From assembly GCF_041435355.1 (NCBI RefSeq), contig NZ_CP108442.1, positions 5,330,501-5,394,500 on the forward strand: a stretch of 64,000 bases of DNA. The letters are read 5' to 3'. The position numbers and the translations under genes were made by a program. Under the pieces are notes generated by a model. It was not told the origin of the DNA. It made no database searches and saw nothing but the letters and a program-made list of their open reading frames with translations. Position 1 is the first letter of the stretch, and every line of letters begins with the position of its first letter. The stretch comes from Streptomyces sp. NBC_01276 (GTDB lineage Bacteria > Actinomycetota > Actinomycetes > Streptomycetales > Streptomycetaceae). Of this stretch, positions 16,861 through 25,943 are shown piece by piece.

Positions 16861-18459
16861 ATGCAGGTTCTAGGGGCCGCCGGGCCGACGCACGTGGGGC
16901 CGTTCCGGGCCGTCGCGGTGCTCGGGCGGGGTGGCATGGGCCGGGTGCTGCTGGCCGTGGGGCCCGACGGGCAGCTCGCGGCCGTCAAGCAGGTGCACGC
17001 CGAGCTCGCCCGGGACGAAGGGTTCCGGGCCCGCTTCCGGCGTGAGGTCGAGGCCTCCGGCAAGGTCTCCGGGGCCTACACCGCCCCCGTGATCGACGCG
17101 GACCCGGAAGCGGAGACGCCCTGGCTGGCCTCCCGCTTCGTCGCCGGGCCCGCCCTGAGCCAGGCCCTGGACGAGGGCGGGCCGCTGCCCGAGTACGCGG
17201 TGCGGCGGCTGGCGTCCGGGCTGGCGCACGCGCTGGCCGACGTCCACGGGGCCGGGCTGATCCACCGCGACCTCAAACCGTCGAACGTGCTGCTCGCCGA
17301 GGACGGAGTCCGGGTCATCGACTTCGGCATCGTGCGGGCCGTCGGGGACCAGACCCGGATCACGCACACCGGCATGCTGATCGGCTCGCCCTCGTTCATG
17401 TCGCCGGAGCAGGCCCTGGGGCAGGAACTCACCCCGGCCAGCGACGTGTTCTCGCTCGGCGCCACCCTCGTCGCGGCCTGCACCGGGAGGGTGCCGTTCG
17501 GCGGCGGGGGCGCGGTGCCCAAGGTCCTGCTCGACGTGGTCCATGCCGAGCCCGACCTGGACGGGGTGCCGGCGGGCCTGCGCGGGATCGTGGAGCGGTG
17601 CCTCGCCAAGGACCCCGCCGCGCGGCCCGCGCCGTGGGAACTGCTCGACCTGGTCGGGCGGGTCCGGCCGGCCGAGGAGGCCTGGCCCGAGCCGGTGCCG
17701 CGGCTGACCGCCGAGCAGCGGGCGGAGGTGGCCGGGCTGGTGACCGTACCGCCTCCGCGTACCGTTCCCGCGCCGGATCCCGGGCCGCCGGTCGAGCCGC
17801 CGTCCGTCGAGCCGCCGCCCGTGCCGCGGCGCCGGTGGAACCCGTACCTGGTCGCGGCGGCCGTCGCGGTCGTCATGGCCGCCGCCACCGGACTGACGGC
17901 CACCGGGCGGCACTTCGTCTGGCTCGCGTACACCTCCGCCGTGCCGGAGAGCGTGCCGACCCCCGGCGGGATCCCGCTCGCGCAGGTGGGCGACAAGTAC
18001 CGGCCGCAGCGGATGACCTGCGAGCAGCTCGCGTCGGGGATGACCGTACCGGCCGTGTTCGGCAAGCCGACGGGCCAGGGCCTGGATGAGCACAACGGCG
18101 GTTGGGCGGGCCTGGACAACGTCTGCGTCTGGCGGACCGGTGGCGGTGACGAGGTCTTCGTCTCCTGGCGGGTCTTCGTCTCCCGGCCCGGTGGAAAGAC
18201 CGGCGCCGAGCAGGCGAAGAGCGCGTACGAGGACGGCTACCGACGCGGCGAGACCAGACGCGACGGCACCCTCGGCTTCGCCCAGGAGGGTCTGTGGCAG
18301 CAGAAGGGGAGGAAGGACGGCGAGAACTGCGTCCTGACCGCGCGGGACATCAACCAGACGGTGTCCGTGTCCGTGAGCGGGGTCAACTATCCCCAGGGCC
18401 GGTGCGAGGCCCTCACCAGGAAGTTCGGCAAGAACGCCATGGAGGCGATTCCCCGATGA
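16861..18459 (+). CDS. Receptor Ser/Thr protein kinase
   Basis: A 532-residue Hanks kinase. It has [11 protein letters not shown] (P-loop), AAVKQVH (Lys), [11 protein letters not shown] (catalytic loop), DFGIVRA and [11 protein letters not shown] Pro-rich linker ends at about residue 325, one membrane helix lies at about 328-349, and an extracytoplasmic domain carries four cysteines (TCEQL, NVCVW, ENCVL, GRCEAL), like DUF3558 sensor domains. It overlaps the next kinase gene by 4 nt (ATGA), so the two were one operon before the second was broken. The sensed ligand is unknown. Confidence 0.87.
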   Translation: MQVLGAAGPTHVGPFRAVAVLGRGGMGRVLLAVGPDGQLAAVKQVHAELARDEGFRARFRREVEASGKVSGAYTAPVIDADPEAETPWLASRFVAGPALSQALDEGGPLPEYAVRRLASGLAHALADVHGAGLIHRDLKPSNVLLAEDGVRVIDFGIVRAVGDQTRITHTGMLIGSPSFMSPEQALGQELTPASDVFSLGATLVAACTGRVPFGGGGAVPKVLLDVVHAEPDLDGVPAGLRGIVERCLAKDPAARPAPWELLDLVGRVRPAEEAWPEPVPRLTAEQRAEVAGLVTVPPPRTVPAPDPGPPVEPPSVEPPPVPRRRWNPYLVAAAVAVVMAAATGLTATGRHFVWLAYTSAVPESVPTPGGIPLAQVGDKYRPQRMTCEQLASGMTVPAVFGKPTGQGLDEHNGGWAGLDNVCVWRTGGGDEVFVSWRVFVSRPGGKTGAEQAKSAYEDGYRRGETRRDGTLGFAQEGLWQQKGRKDGENCVLTARDINQTVSVSVSGVNYPQGRCEALTRKFGKNAMEAIPR

Positions 18460-19022
18460 TGAGGCCGCTCGGCGCCGGTGCCCCGGCCGTGGCGGGACCG
18501 TACCGGCTCCTCGCGGAGCTGGGCAGCGGCGGCATGGGCCGGGTCCTGTTGGGGGCCGGGCCGGACGGGCGGCTGGTCGCCGTCAAGCAGGTGCACGCCC
18601 GGTTCGCCGACGACGACGGCTTCCGGGCCCGCTTCCGGCGGGAGGTCGCCGCCTCCCGGAAGGTGTCCGGCGCGTACACGGCCGCCGTGATGGACGCCGA
18701 CGCCGAAGCGCCGACCCCGTGGCTGGCCTCGGTGTTCGTGGCGGGGCCCTCGCTGGGCGCGGCCGTCGAGGCCCTGGGCACGCTGCCGGAGGAGACCGTA
18801 CGCCGCCTCGCGGCCGGGCTGGTGACGGCGCTCGCGGAGATCCACCGGGCCGGGCTGATCCACCGGGACCTCAAGCCGGACAACGTGCTGCTCGCGGAGG
18901 GCGGCGTCCGGGTGATCGACTTCGGCATCGCGCGGGCCGCCGAGCGCGGGACGGACACCCGGCTGACGCAGACCGGCTGGATGATCGGCTCGCCCGCCTC
19001 CATGTCGCCCGAGCAGGCCTAG
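18456..19022 (+). pseudogene. Ser/Thr kinase 2, 5' fragment, cut by insertions
   Basis: The first 188 residues of a kinase very similar to the one just upstream: [35 protein letters not shown] and [11 protein letters not shown] are all present. The frame then meets TAG at 19020-19022, made at the junction with a 162-bp MITE. The activation segment and helices after SPEQA are separated onto a downstream piece starting at 20312. The fragment has the catalytic lysine and Asp but lacks the C-lobe, so an active kinase is unlikely. Confidence 0.88.
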
Positions 19023-19183
19023 GGGGTGTCTGACGGATGTCCGTGGGGAAGGAGCGGCGTCCGGTGCGTGCTCTCGGCGTGCCGACCGGAAGCCCGCGTA
19101 CTGGACGTACTTGGGCTTTCGGTCGGTGCGGCGAGAGTGCGTGCCGGGCGTCGCGACGCCGCGGATATCCGTCAGACACCCCC
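19022..19183. mobile_element. 162-bp MITE, copy A
   Basis: The element has imperfect 22-bp terminal inverted repeats (start GGGGGTGTCTGACGGATGTC, one mismatch) and is flanked by TA dinucleotides. It is identical over all 162 bp to the inverted copy at 21959-22120 and carries no transposase. It sits inside the second kinase gene, directly next to an IS630-type element. Confidence 0.85.
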
Positions 19184-20274
19184 TAGTGACCTGAGTCAGA
19201 GATTCGGTGGCAGTAAGCGGCGACTTTGTCGAGGATCTCGTCGGCGGTCTTCGTCCAGACGAAGGGCCGGGGCTGGTTGTTCCAGTCGGCGAGCCAGGCT
19301 CGGATGTCGCGTTCGAGGGCCTGGACGGAACGGTGGACGCCGCGCTTCAGCTTCTTCTGTGTGAGCTCGGCGAACCACCGTTCCACCAGGTTCAGCCATG
19401 AGGCACTGGTGGGTGTGAAGTGCAGGTGAAAGCGAGGGTGCGCCAGCAGCCACTTCTTGATGTCGGGTGTCTTGTGGGTCGCGTAGTTGTCGAGGATCAG
19501 GTGGACCTGAAGATCTGCCGGGACCTCCTTGTCGACCTTGGCCAGGAACTTCTTGAACTCGGCGGCCCGGTGGCGGCGGTGGAGGGAGCCGATGACCTTG
19601 CCGGTCGCGACCTCGAGGGCCGCGAAGAGGGTGGTGGTGCCGGCGCGGATGTAGTCGTGGCTTCGGCGCTCGGGAACGCCCGGCATCATCGGCAGAACTG
19701 GCTGAGACCGGTCCAGGGCCTGGATCTGCGACTTCTCGTCCACGCACAGGACCAAAGCCTTCTCCGGCGGGTCCAGATAGAGGCCGACAACATCACGGAC
19801 CTTGTCGATGAACAGCGGATCCGTCGACAGCTTGAACGTCTGCGACCGGTGCGGGGCCAGTGCGAACGCCCGCCAAATCCTTGAGACGGTCGACTGCGAC
19901 ATCCCCGTGGCCGCGGCCATCGACCTCGTCGACCAATGCGTCGCGTTCTTCGGCGTCTCCTCCAGCGTTTTGACGATCACCCGCTCGACATCGGCGTCGG
20001 TGATCTTCCGCGGGACGCCCGGACGCGGCTCGTCGCCCAGCCCGTCCAGGCCGTGCTCGATGAAGCGCCGCCGCCAGGTGCGGACCGTGTCCGGAGCGAC
20101 CCCAAGCCGCCGCGACACCTCCATCACCGAATGGCCTTCCGCGCACTCCAGCACGATCCGCGACCGCTGAGCCAAAGCCTGCGCCGTCGAACGACGACGT
20201 AACCAGCCCTCCAGCACAGCACGCTGGGCATCAGTGACCGACAACGGCGGAATCTTCGGACCAGGACGACTCAT
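19183..20274 (-). CDS. IS630-family transposase
   Basis: A 363-residue transposase, apparently intact. The N-terminal HTH part reads EVSRRLGVAPDTVRTWRRRF and is followed by a second HTH-like segment. The DDE catalytic core has LCVDEKSQIQ (first Asp), HLILDNYATHK (second Asp) and WLNLVERWFAEL (Glu). The ATG at 20274 gives MSRPGPKIPPLSV; an upstream in-frame TTG is possible. The stop codon TAG overlaps the flanking target TA at 19184-19185, so the last bases come from outside the element. Confidence 0.93.
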   Translation of the reverse strand: MSRPGPKIPPLSVTDAQRAVLEGWLRRRSTAQALAQRSRIVLECAEGHSVMEVSRRLGVAPDTVRTWRRRFIEHGLDGLGDEPRPGVPRKITDADVERVIVKTLEETPKNATHWSTRSMAAATGMSQSTVSRIWRAFALAPHRSQTFKLSTDPLFIDKVRDVVGLYLDPPEKALVLCVDEKSQIQALDRSQPVLPMMPGVPERRSHDYIRAGTTTLFAALEVATGKVIGSLHRRHRAAEFKKFLAKVDKEVPADLQVHLILDNYATHKTPDIKKWLLAHPRFHLHFTPTSASWLNLVERWFAELTQKKLKRGVHRSVQALERDIRAWLADWNNQPRPFVWTKTADEILDKVAAYCHRISDSGH

Positions 20275-20309
20275 ACCCAAACCAACGACAAACCTCTGAC
20301 TCAGGTCAC
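19186..20309. mobile_element. IS630-family insertion sequence, 1124 bp
   Basis: Bounded by perfect 16-bp terminal inverted repeats: GTGACCTGAGTCAGAG at 19186-19201 and its complement at 20294-20309. TA lies on both sides (19184-19185 and 20310-20311), as expected for IS630/Tc1-type insertion. It contains one transposase gene and interrupts a kinase gene together with the adjacent MITE. Confidence 0.93.
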
Positions 20310-20311
20310 TA

Positions 20312-20655
20312 GGGCAAGCCGCTGACCCCGGCGGGGGACGTGTTCTCGCTCGGGTCGGTCCTGGTGCTGGCGGCGACGGGCAGGAGTCCGTTCTCGGCGG
20401 CGACCACCCTCCAGATCCTCTACGACGTGGTCCACGCGGAGCCCGACCTGACCGCGGTGCCGGTGGGGCTGCGCGGGCTGGTGGAGCGGTGCCTGGCCAA
20501 GGACCCCGCCGCCCGGCCGGCCCCGGCCGAACTGCTCGCGCTGCTGGGTCCGGTAGCCCCGGTGGGCCGGCAGTGGCCGCCCGCGGTGTACCGGAACGCC
20601 GTGCCCGGAGCAGGCGAAGGGGATCGCCCGCGCCGCGGTCGAGGGCGTCCTCTGA
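20312..20655 (+). pseudogene. Ser/Thr kinase 2, 3' fragment with internal deletion
   Basis: Continues the broken kinase in frame: GKPLTPAGDVFSLGSVLVLAATGRSPF (matching the upstream kinase), then [18 protein letters not shown] and [19 protein letters not shown]. Just after PAVYRNAV the frame changes. The tail EQAKGIARAAVEGVL in another frame, ending in TGA at 20653-20655, looks like the end of the extracellular domain. The linker, membrane helix and most of the sensor domain are therefore missing. No start codon with a ribosome site precedes it. Confidence 0.8.
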
Positions 20656-20701
20656 TCACCCTGCGGTGGGGGCCGGACGGCCGGGCCTCACCGCGGCGGG
20701 G

Positions 20702-20840
20702 TCAGTGCCAGACCTGGTACGGGCCGTCGTTCTCGGCGTGCAGGTGGACGCTGGAGCCGCTGGCGTCCAGGAAGCGGCCGGTGGCCTTGTTCTTCAGCTT
20801 CCAGGCGCTGCCGGTCCAGTTCCATGTGGACGTCGTCTTC
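20702..20840 (-). pseudogene. Remnant of a ricin-type lectin/carbohydrate-binding domain
   Basis: The minus strand encodes about 45 residues ending in a stop: WTGSAWKLKNKATGRFLD, then SVHLHAENDGPYQVWH. This resembles the last repeat of a ricin-type beta-trefoil domain or similar secreted-protein tail. No start codon or N-terminal part is present; the upstream end abuts the transposase remnant on the other strand. Confidence 0.5.
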
Positions 20841-20849
20841 GTAGCCGGT

Positions 20850-20948
20850 CAGGCACTCTCCGCCGTGGCCACGCGCTACGACAAGCGCGCCCATGTCTTC
20901 TACGGCACCGTCACCGTGGCCTCGATCCGCCTGTGGCTGAGGTCGTGA
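20850..20948 (+). pseudogene. 3' remnant of an IS5-like transposase
   Basis: The short frame ends TRYDKRAHVFYGTVTVASIRLWLR and then stops. This is the typical C-terminus of IS5/IS1647-group transposases. Everything upstream, including catalytic residues, is absent. It is evidence of an older insertion event at this spot. Confidence 0.6.
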
Positions 20949-21001
20949 TCAAGCATGTAAAGCGGTGGTCATCCGCCTGCCTGCCCTGACACGATCTGGG
21001 C

Positions 21002-21526
21002 GTGACCACGTTGTTCCTGATGGTCGGCCTGCCCGGGGCCGGCAAGACCACGCGTGCCCGGCAGCTCGCCGAGGAGCACGGTGCCCTGCGCCTGACGCCC
21101 GACGACTGGATGATCCCACTATTCGGTGTATCGGAAGCGGACGGGAAGCGCGACGTGCTGGAAGGGCGGATGCTCTGGCTCGCCCTGGAGGCGGTGAAGC
21201 TCGGCACCAACGTAGTGGTGGACTACGGTTGCTGGTCCCGAGACGAGCGGTCCGCGATCCGCTGGCTGGTGGCGGCCGAGAACGCGCGCTTCCGCATGAT
21301 CTACCTGCCGGTAGACACTGCGACCCAACGCGCCCGGATCGCCCATCGCTGGGCGACCACCCCCGAGGAGACGTTGCCGATGTCCGAGGCCGACATCCTG
21401 CACGGACGGGCGCATTTCGAGGAGCCCGACACGGCGGAACTCGACGGGCACACGATCGACAGCCCACCGCGCGGGTGGCTGAGCTGGCGGGAATGGGCGG
21501 CCGACCGGTGGCCGTCGTTCGCGTGA
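21002..21526 (+). CDS. Small AAA-type ATPase/kinase (AAA_33)
   Basis: A 174-residue P-loop protein. Walker A is MVGLPGAGKTTRA at residues 7-19, followed by LRLTPDDWM and NVVVDYGCWSRDERSAI. Later YLPVDTATQRARIAHR has the arginine-rich lid seen in AAA_33 kinases and zeta-toxin-like small phosphotransferases. It would phosphorylate a small molecule in the cytoplasm; resistance-type kinases share this shape but no substrate can be named. The GTG start at 21002 follows remnants of mobile DNA, and the ribosome site is weak. It may be accessory, given the surrounding debris. Confidence 0.75.
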   Translation: MTTLFLMVGLPGAGKTTRARQLAEEHGALRLTPDDWMIPLFGVSEADGKRDVLEGRMLWLALEAVKLGTNVVVDYGCWSRDERSAIRWLVAAENARFRMIYLPVDTATQRARIAHRWATTPEETLPMSEADILHGRAHFEEPDTAELDGHTIDSPPRGWLSWREWAADRWPSFA

Positions 21527-21616
21527 CGGCTTTGGCCCACGACAAAGCCGCGGTGCCGGACGTACCCGCACCAGCCCGCAAAGATCCGCCGGACAGGCCC
21601 TGGTGGCGGGCGCCGC

Positions 21617-21919
21617 TCAGTGGTCGGCATCGGGGAGCGGTCCGGCCTTGGTGACGGCCCCGGTCCAGTAGTCGGGCAGGTCGGCGGGCCGCCAGGAGAC
21701 TTCCAGTTCCCGGTGGGTCAGCTCCTCGGCCCGGCGGTGGAGCGCGCTCTGTGCCGTCCCGGGCCCACACGTGGGCTCGGGCTGGTCGAGGTGGCCGTCG
21801 GCGACGCCGACCGGCGCCTCGAAGTACACGGCGTACCGCCACCGGTCCGGCGTGCGTTACAGGACGAGCGTCTTCGGGGTCCCGATCCTGCGCCAGTACG
21901 GCGTCCTCGTGTTTCCCAT
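21617..21919 (-). pseudogene. Hypothetical gene with in-frame stop
   Basis: A single frame of about 100 codons reads NTRTPYWRRIGTPKTLVL, then TAA at 21857-21859, then RTPDRWRYAVYFEAPVGV, ending PDYWTGAVTKAGPLPDADH. Both sides of the stop look like continuous protein (a likely Tyr or similar codon changed to TAA). I do not recognise the family. An MITE lies 39 bp upstream of its start. Confidence 0.55.
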
Positions 21920-21958
21920 GGGGGAAGTATCGGCGACGGCCGACCGGCCGCCGGGCTA

Positions 21959-22120
21959 GGGGGTGTCTGACGGATATCCGCGGCGTCGCGACGCCCGGCA
22001 CGCACTCTCGCCGCACCGACCGAAAGCCCAAGTACGTCCAGTACGCGGGCTTCCGGTCGGCACGCCGAGAGCACGCACCGGACGCCGCTCCTTCCCCACG
22101 GACATCCGTCAGACACCCCC
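21959..22120. mobile_element. 162-bp MITE, copy B (inverted)
   Basis: The exact reverse complement of the element at 19022-19183, base for base. TA flanks it on both sides (21957-21958 and 22121-22122). It lies at the 3' end of a small membrane gene on the minus strand. Confidence 0.88.
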
Positions 22121-22320
22121 TAGCCGGCGTCGCCGCCGTTGTTCCCGCCCCCGCCGAGCCGACGGCGGCGCTTCGCGGAGCGGCGCAGCAGCTCGCCCGC
22201 GCCGAGGGTCACGGCCGCCACGGCGCGGACCCAGCCGGGGCCGCCGCGCGCCGCCCACACCACGCACACGCACCCGCCGACGGCGATCACCAGGACGCCG
22301 AGCAGTACCAGAAAAGTCAT
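22120..22320 (-). CDS. 66-residue membrane peptide
   Basis: A small protein starting MTFLVLLGVLVIAVGGCVCV, with a hydrophobic helix at residues 2-24, followed by an amphipathic part and a basic tail (LLRRSAKRRRRLGGGG). The GGTGGGGAAG before the ATG at 22320 supports the start. Its TAG stop is formed at the TA junction with MITE copy B, so the native C-terminus may have been replaced. It is divergent from the acyl-CoA dehydrogenase operon. The function is unknown. Confidence 0.55.
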   Translation of the reverse strand: MTFLVLLGVLVIAVGGCVCVVWAARGGPGWVRAVAAVTLGAGELLRRSAKRRRRLGGGGNNGGDAG

Positions 22321-22428
22321 CTTCCCCACCTTCAAGGTCGTCCCCGTCCCGGAATTCTGCCAGGTCGGGGCCATCGGGTCGGAGCGTGTCGCGGCGGCCC
22401 GGGGGGAGGCGCCGAAGAACACCGCCAT

Positions 22429-22443
22429 CTGACCTTCCGTCAG
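22429..22443. promoter_or_regulatory. CTGAC-N5-GTCAG palindrome (copy 2)
   Basis: CTGACCTTCCGTCAG; the symmetry extends one or two bases further (ATCTGAC/GTCAGAT). It is only 2 bp from the KstR-type box at 22446 and just upstream of the acyl-CoA dehydrogenase gene. Confidence 0.6.
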
Positions 22444-22445
22444 AT

Positions 22446-22459
22446 TGGAACGTGTTCTA
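22446..22459. promoter_or_regulatory. KstR-type operator (box 2)
   Basis: TGGAACGTGTTCTA fits TnnAACnnGTTnnA exactly. It ends 11 bp before the ATG of the two-domain acyl-CoA dehydrogenase, so a bound repressor would cover the start region. Confidence 0.75.
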
Positions 22460-22470
22460 GTCTGCCGCGC

Positions 22471-24603
22471 ATGGGCATCGGAATCACGCAAGAGCAGCGG
22501 GAGTTGGCCGACGCCGTGCGCGGCTGGGTGGGGCGGGCCGTGCCGCCCGAGGAGGTGCGCAAGCTGCTCGACACCCCGCCGTGGACCGGTGAGCGGCCCG
22601 GCTACTGGGACGGGCTCGCGGCGGCCGGACTGCTGGCGCCGCACCTGGAGGGCGGGACCCTGCTGGACCTGGCCGTCGTGGTGGAGGAGGCCGCCCGGGG
22701 GGCGCTCCCCGGGCCGTTCCTGCCGAGCGCGCTGGCCTCCGTACTCCTGGACCGGGCCGGGGCCGAGCCGCTCGACGGCCGGGTCGGGGCGGTCGCCCTG
22801 GGGCCCGGCGGTGTCACCGCCGTCGCCGTCGAGGGGGGCGGGTACCTGCTGGACGGGCTCGCGCCGCCCGTGCTGGGCGCGGGCGAGGCCGACCTCGTAC
22901 TGGTCGCCGCCGAGGCCGGGCACGGCACCCGCTGGTTCGCCGTGGACGCCGCCGCGCTGGACGTCCGTACCCACGAGGGCGCCGATCCGACCCGGCCCAC
23001 CGCCGAGGTGCGGGCGCGCGGGGTCCTCGTCCCGGCCGGCCGGCTGCTGGAGCTGGACGCGGACCTGGTCCGGGACCTGGCCTGCGTCCTGTTCGCCGCC
23101 GACGCCTGCGGCACCGCCGCCTGGGCGGTGCGCACGGCCGCCGAGTACGCGAAGGTGCGCGAGCAGTTCGGGCGGCCCATCGGACGGTTCCAGGGCGTCA
23201 AGCACCTGTGCGCCGACATGCTGGTCCGCCTGGAACAGGCCCGCGCCCTCGCCTGGGACGCGGCGAACAGCGCGGACGAGAGCCCCCGGGTGCGTTCCCT
23301 GGTGGCCGCGCTCGCCGCCGGGACCGCCCTCGACGCCTCCTACTCCTGCGCCAAGGACTGCATCCAGATCCTCGGCGGCATCGGCTTCACCTGGGAACAC
23401 GACGCCCACATCCACCTGCGCCGGGCCCTCGTCGCCCGTCAGCTCCTCGGACCCGGCGACGGCCACCGCATCCGGGCCGTCGGCCTCGCCGCGGGCGGCG
23501 CGCGCCGCGAGCTGCGGCTGGAGCTGCCCGAGGCCGCCGAGGCGTACCGGGAAGGCGCCCGCGCCGCCGCCCGGGACGCGCGCGGCCTCGGCCCGGCCGC
23601 CGCCCGCCGCGCCCTCGCCCCGACCGGCTACGCGGCCCCGTACCTGCCCCGCCCCTACGGGCTCGGCGCCGGACCCCTGCAACAGCTCGTCGTACAGCAG
23701 GAACTGAAGGCGGCCGGCGTCGTGCTCTCCGACCTCGGCATCGCCACCTGGGTCGTGCCCTCGCTGCTCGCCTACGGGACCGACGCGCAGCGCGAGGCCC
23801 ACGTCCTGCCCACGCTGCGCGGGGACACGACCTGGTGCCAGCTCTTCTCCGAACCGGGCGCCGGATCCGACCTGGCCTCCCTGCGCACGAGGGCCGAACG
23901 GCTGGAGGACGGCTCCTGGAGGGTCAACGGACAGAAGGTGTGGACGAGTTCCGCGCACACCGCCGACTTCGGCATCCTCCTCGCCCGCACCGACCCGGCC
24001 GTCCCCAAGCACAAGGGCCTCGGCTACTTCGTCGTCGACATGAAGAACACCCCCGGCATCGACGTCCGCCCCCTGAAGGAGATCACCGGCGAGGCCCTCT
24101 TCAACGAGGTGTACTTCGACGACGTGCTCCTGCCCGCGGACGCCCTCGTCGGAGCCCCGGACGGGGGCTGGAAGGTCGCCCGCAACACCCTCGGCAACGA
24201 ACGCGTCCACATGGCCGACCAGATGACCTTCGACACCGGCCTGGAGGCGCTCCTCGCCCGCGCCGCCGACCTCGACGGCTCCTACCGGGCCCGGATCGGC
24301 GCCCTGGCCGCCGAGGCGCACGCCCTCGCCTGCATCGGCCTGCGCACCACCCTCCAGCAGGTGTCCGGGCTGGAGCCGGGCGCGGGCGCATCCGTACGCA
24401 AACTCGTCCAGACCCCCCACCAGCAGCGGACCGCCGAGCTCGCGCTCGAACTGCTGGGCCCGGCGGGCGCGGTGCGGGAGGGGGTGGGGGAGCGGGCCGT
24501 GCACGGCATGCTCATGTCCCGCTGCCTGACCATCGCCGGGGGCACCACACAGGTCCAGCTCAACGTCGTCGCCGAGCGCATCCTCGGCCTCCCGCGGGAC
24601 TGA
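22471..24603 (+). CDS. Two-domain acyl-CoA dehydrogenase, FadE34-like
   Basis: A 710-residue fusion of two acyl-CoA dehydrogenase modules. The N-terminal half is degenerate in its early part, but has the C-lobe segments [21 protein letters not shown] and [22 protein letters not shown]. The C-terminal half has the complete FAD region ([29 protein letters not shown]) and a final [25 protein letters not shown]. Length and layout match mycobacterial FadE34, a KstR-controlled dehydrogenase of steroid side-chain beta-oxidation; that match is from memory. The start was chosen at ATG 22471, next to the KstR box. It is cotranscribed with the thiolase 20 nt downstream. Confidence 0.85.
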   Translation: MGIGITQEQRELADAVRGWVGRAVPPEEVRKLLDTPPWTGERPGYWDGLAAAGLLAPHLEGGTLLDLAVVVEEAARGALPGPFLPSALASVLLDRAGAEPLDGRVGAVALGPGGVTAVAVEGGGYLLDGLAPPVLGAGEADLVLVAAEAGHGTRWFAVDAAALDVRTHEGADPTRPTAEVRARGVLVPAGRLLELDADLVRDLACVLFAADACGTAAWAVRTAAEYAKVREQFGRPIGRFQGVKHLCADMLVRLEQARALAWDAANSADESPRVRSLVAALAAGTALDASYSCAKDCIQILGGIGFTWEHDAHIHLRRALVARQLLGPGDGHRIRAVGLAAGGARRELRLELPEAAEAYREGARAAARDARGLGPAAARRALAPTGYAAPYLPRPYGLGAGPLQQLVVQQELKAAGVVLSDLGIATWVVPSLLAYGTDAQREAHVLPTLRGDTTWCQLFSEPGAGSDLASLRTRAERLEDGSWRVNGQKVWTSSAHTADFGILLARTDPAVPKHKGLGYFVVDMKNTPGIDVRPLKEITGEALFNEVYFDDVLLPADALVGAPDGGWKVARNTLGNERVHMADQMTFDTGLEALLARAADLDGSYRARIGALAAEAHALACIGLRTTLQQVSGLEPGAGASVRKLVQTPHQQRTAELALELLGPAGAVREGVGERAVHGMLMSRCLTIAGGTTQVQLNVVAERILGLPRD

Positions 24604-24623
24604 AGGGGAAGGGAAGGCACCAC

Positions 24624-25808
24624 ATGAAGGCCTACATCGTCGGCGTCGGCATGACGAAGTTCGAGAAGCCGGAATCGCGCGACTGGCAGTACTGGGACAT
24701 GGTGCGGGAGGCGGGCGCGGCGGCGCTGGCCGACGCGGGCGTGGACTACGGGCTCGTCGAGCAGGTGCCCGTCGGCTACTGCTTCCAGGCCTCCACCGCG
24801 GGCCAGCGGGCCGCGTACGAACTGGGCCTGACCGGGGTGCCCGTCTACAACGTCAACAACAACTGCGCCACCGGCTCCACGGCCCTGATGATGGCCCGCC
24901 AGTTCGTCGAGGGCGGGCTGAACGACTGCGTCCTGGCCCTCGGCTTCGAGAAGATGAAGCGCGGCGCCCTCGGCGGCGGCGCCGACGGCGGCGACTTCAA
25001 GACGTCCCCGGTCGCCCGCCACTACGGGATCATGGCGGCCGGGCACGGCTTCGAGATGTCCCCGCCCACCGCGCAGATCTTCGGGAACGCCGCCCGCGAG
25101 CACATGGAGCGCTACGGGACCACGGCCGCGCAGCTCGCGGCGGTGGGCGCCAAGAACCACCGGCACTCCGCGGACAACCCGAACGCCCAGTTCCAGGACG
25201 TGTACACGGTGGAGGAGATCCTCGCCGCGAAGACCATCCACGACCCGCTGACCAAACTCCAGTGCTCGCCCACCTCCGACGGCGCGGCGGCCGCCCTGGT
25301 CGTCTCGGAGCGGTTCGTCGTCCGGCACGGGCTGCACGACAGGGCGGTGGAGATCGTCGCCCAGGCCATGACCACCGACACCGCGGACAGCTTCGGCGGA
25401 TCCTGCATCGACGTCGTCGGCAAGCCCATGACCGCCGCCGCGGCCCGGCGGGTCTACGAGGCCTCCGGTCTGGGCATCGAGGACGTCGACGTCATCGAGC
25501 TGCACGACTGCTTCTCCGTCAATGAACTCCTCACCTACGAGGCGCTCGGCATGTGCGCCGACGGGGCCTCCGGCAAGCTCGTCGAGAGCGGCGCCACCAC
25601 CTACGGCGGCCGCTGGGTCGTCAACCCGTCGGGCGGCCTGATCTCCAAGGGGCACCCGCTGGGCGCCACGGGCCTCGCGCAGGCCGCCGAGCTGGTCTGG
25701 CAGCTGCGCGGCGAGGCCGGGGCCCGGCAGGTCCCCGGAGCCGGGGTCGGGCTGGCGCACAACATCGGGCTGGGCGGCGCGGCGGTGGTCACCCTGCTGC
25801 GCCGCTGA
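24624..25808 (+). CDS. SCP2/SCPx-type thiolase or lipid-transfer protein
   Basis: A 394-residue thiolase-fold protein. [20 protein letters not shown] contains the active Cys region, [20 protein letters not shown] the His region, and [20 protein letters not shown] the CoA-binding and C-terminal loop. This is the SCP-x/Ltp branch, whose mycobacterial members (Ltp2-Ltp4) act as thiolases or retro-aldolases in steroid side-chain breakdown. The ATG follows AGGGGAAGGGAAGG. It lies 20 nt after the FadE34-like gene, so the two form an operon. The exact chain-length substrate cannot be read. Confidence 0.85.
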   Translation: MKAYIVGVGMTKFEKPESRDWQYWDMVREAGAAALADAGVDYGLVEQVPVGYCFQASTAGQRAAYELGLTGVPVYNVNNNCATGSTALMMARQFVEGGLNDCVLALGFEKMKRGALGGGADGGDFKTSPVARHYGIMAAGHGFEMSPPTAQIFGNAAREHMERYGTTAAQLAAVGAKNHRHSADNPNAQFQDVYTVEEILAAKTIHDPLTKLQCSPTSDGAAAALVVSERFVVRHGLHDRAVEIVAQAMTTDTADSFGGSCIDVVGKPMTAAAARRVYEASGLGIEDVDVIELHDCFSVNELLTYEALGMCADGASGKLVESGATTYGGRWVVNPSGGLISKGHPLGATGLAQAAELVWQLRGEAGARQVPGAGVGLAHNIGLGGAAVVTLLRR

Positions 25809-25878
25809 CGGGCCGGGGCCGCCCGGCCCGCCCCGCTCGGCCTTGCCCGGCCCGCCCCGCCCGCCCTGCCCCGCTCGA

Positions 25879-25913
25879 CCTGCCCGCCCCGGCGAGCGGC
25901 GGGGGCGGGCAGG
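25879..25913. terminator. Hairpin terminator between convergent genes
   Basis: A 12-bp perfect GC stem (25879-25890 with 25902-25913), loop 11 nt, lying between the thiolase gene and the convergent amidohydrolase gene. The surrounding 25809-25943 is C-rich low complexity without a gene. Confidence 0.55.
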
Positions 25914-25943
25914 GCGGGCGGGGCGTCCCGCGGGGGCGGCGTG

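Noticed and set aside
19026..19364. Protein gene inside the MITE (frame beginning SDGCPWGRSGVRCV)
   Set aside because: The same frame appears in both copies only because they are identical; it lacks a ribosome site and resembles no transposase.
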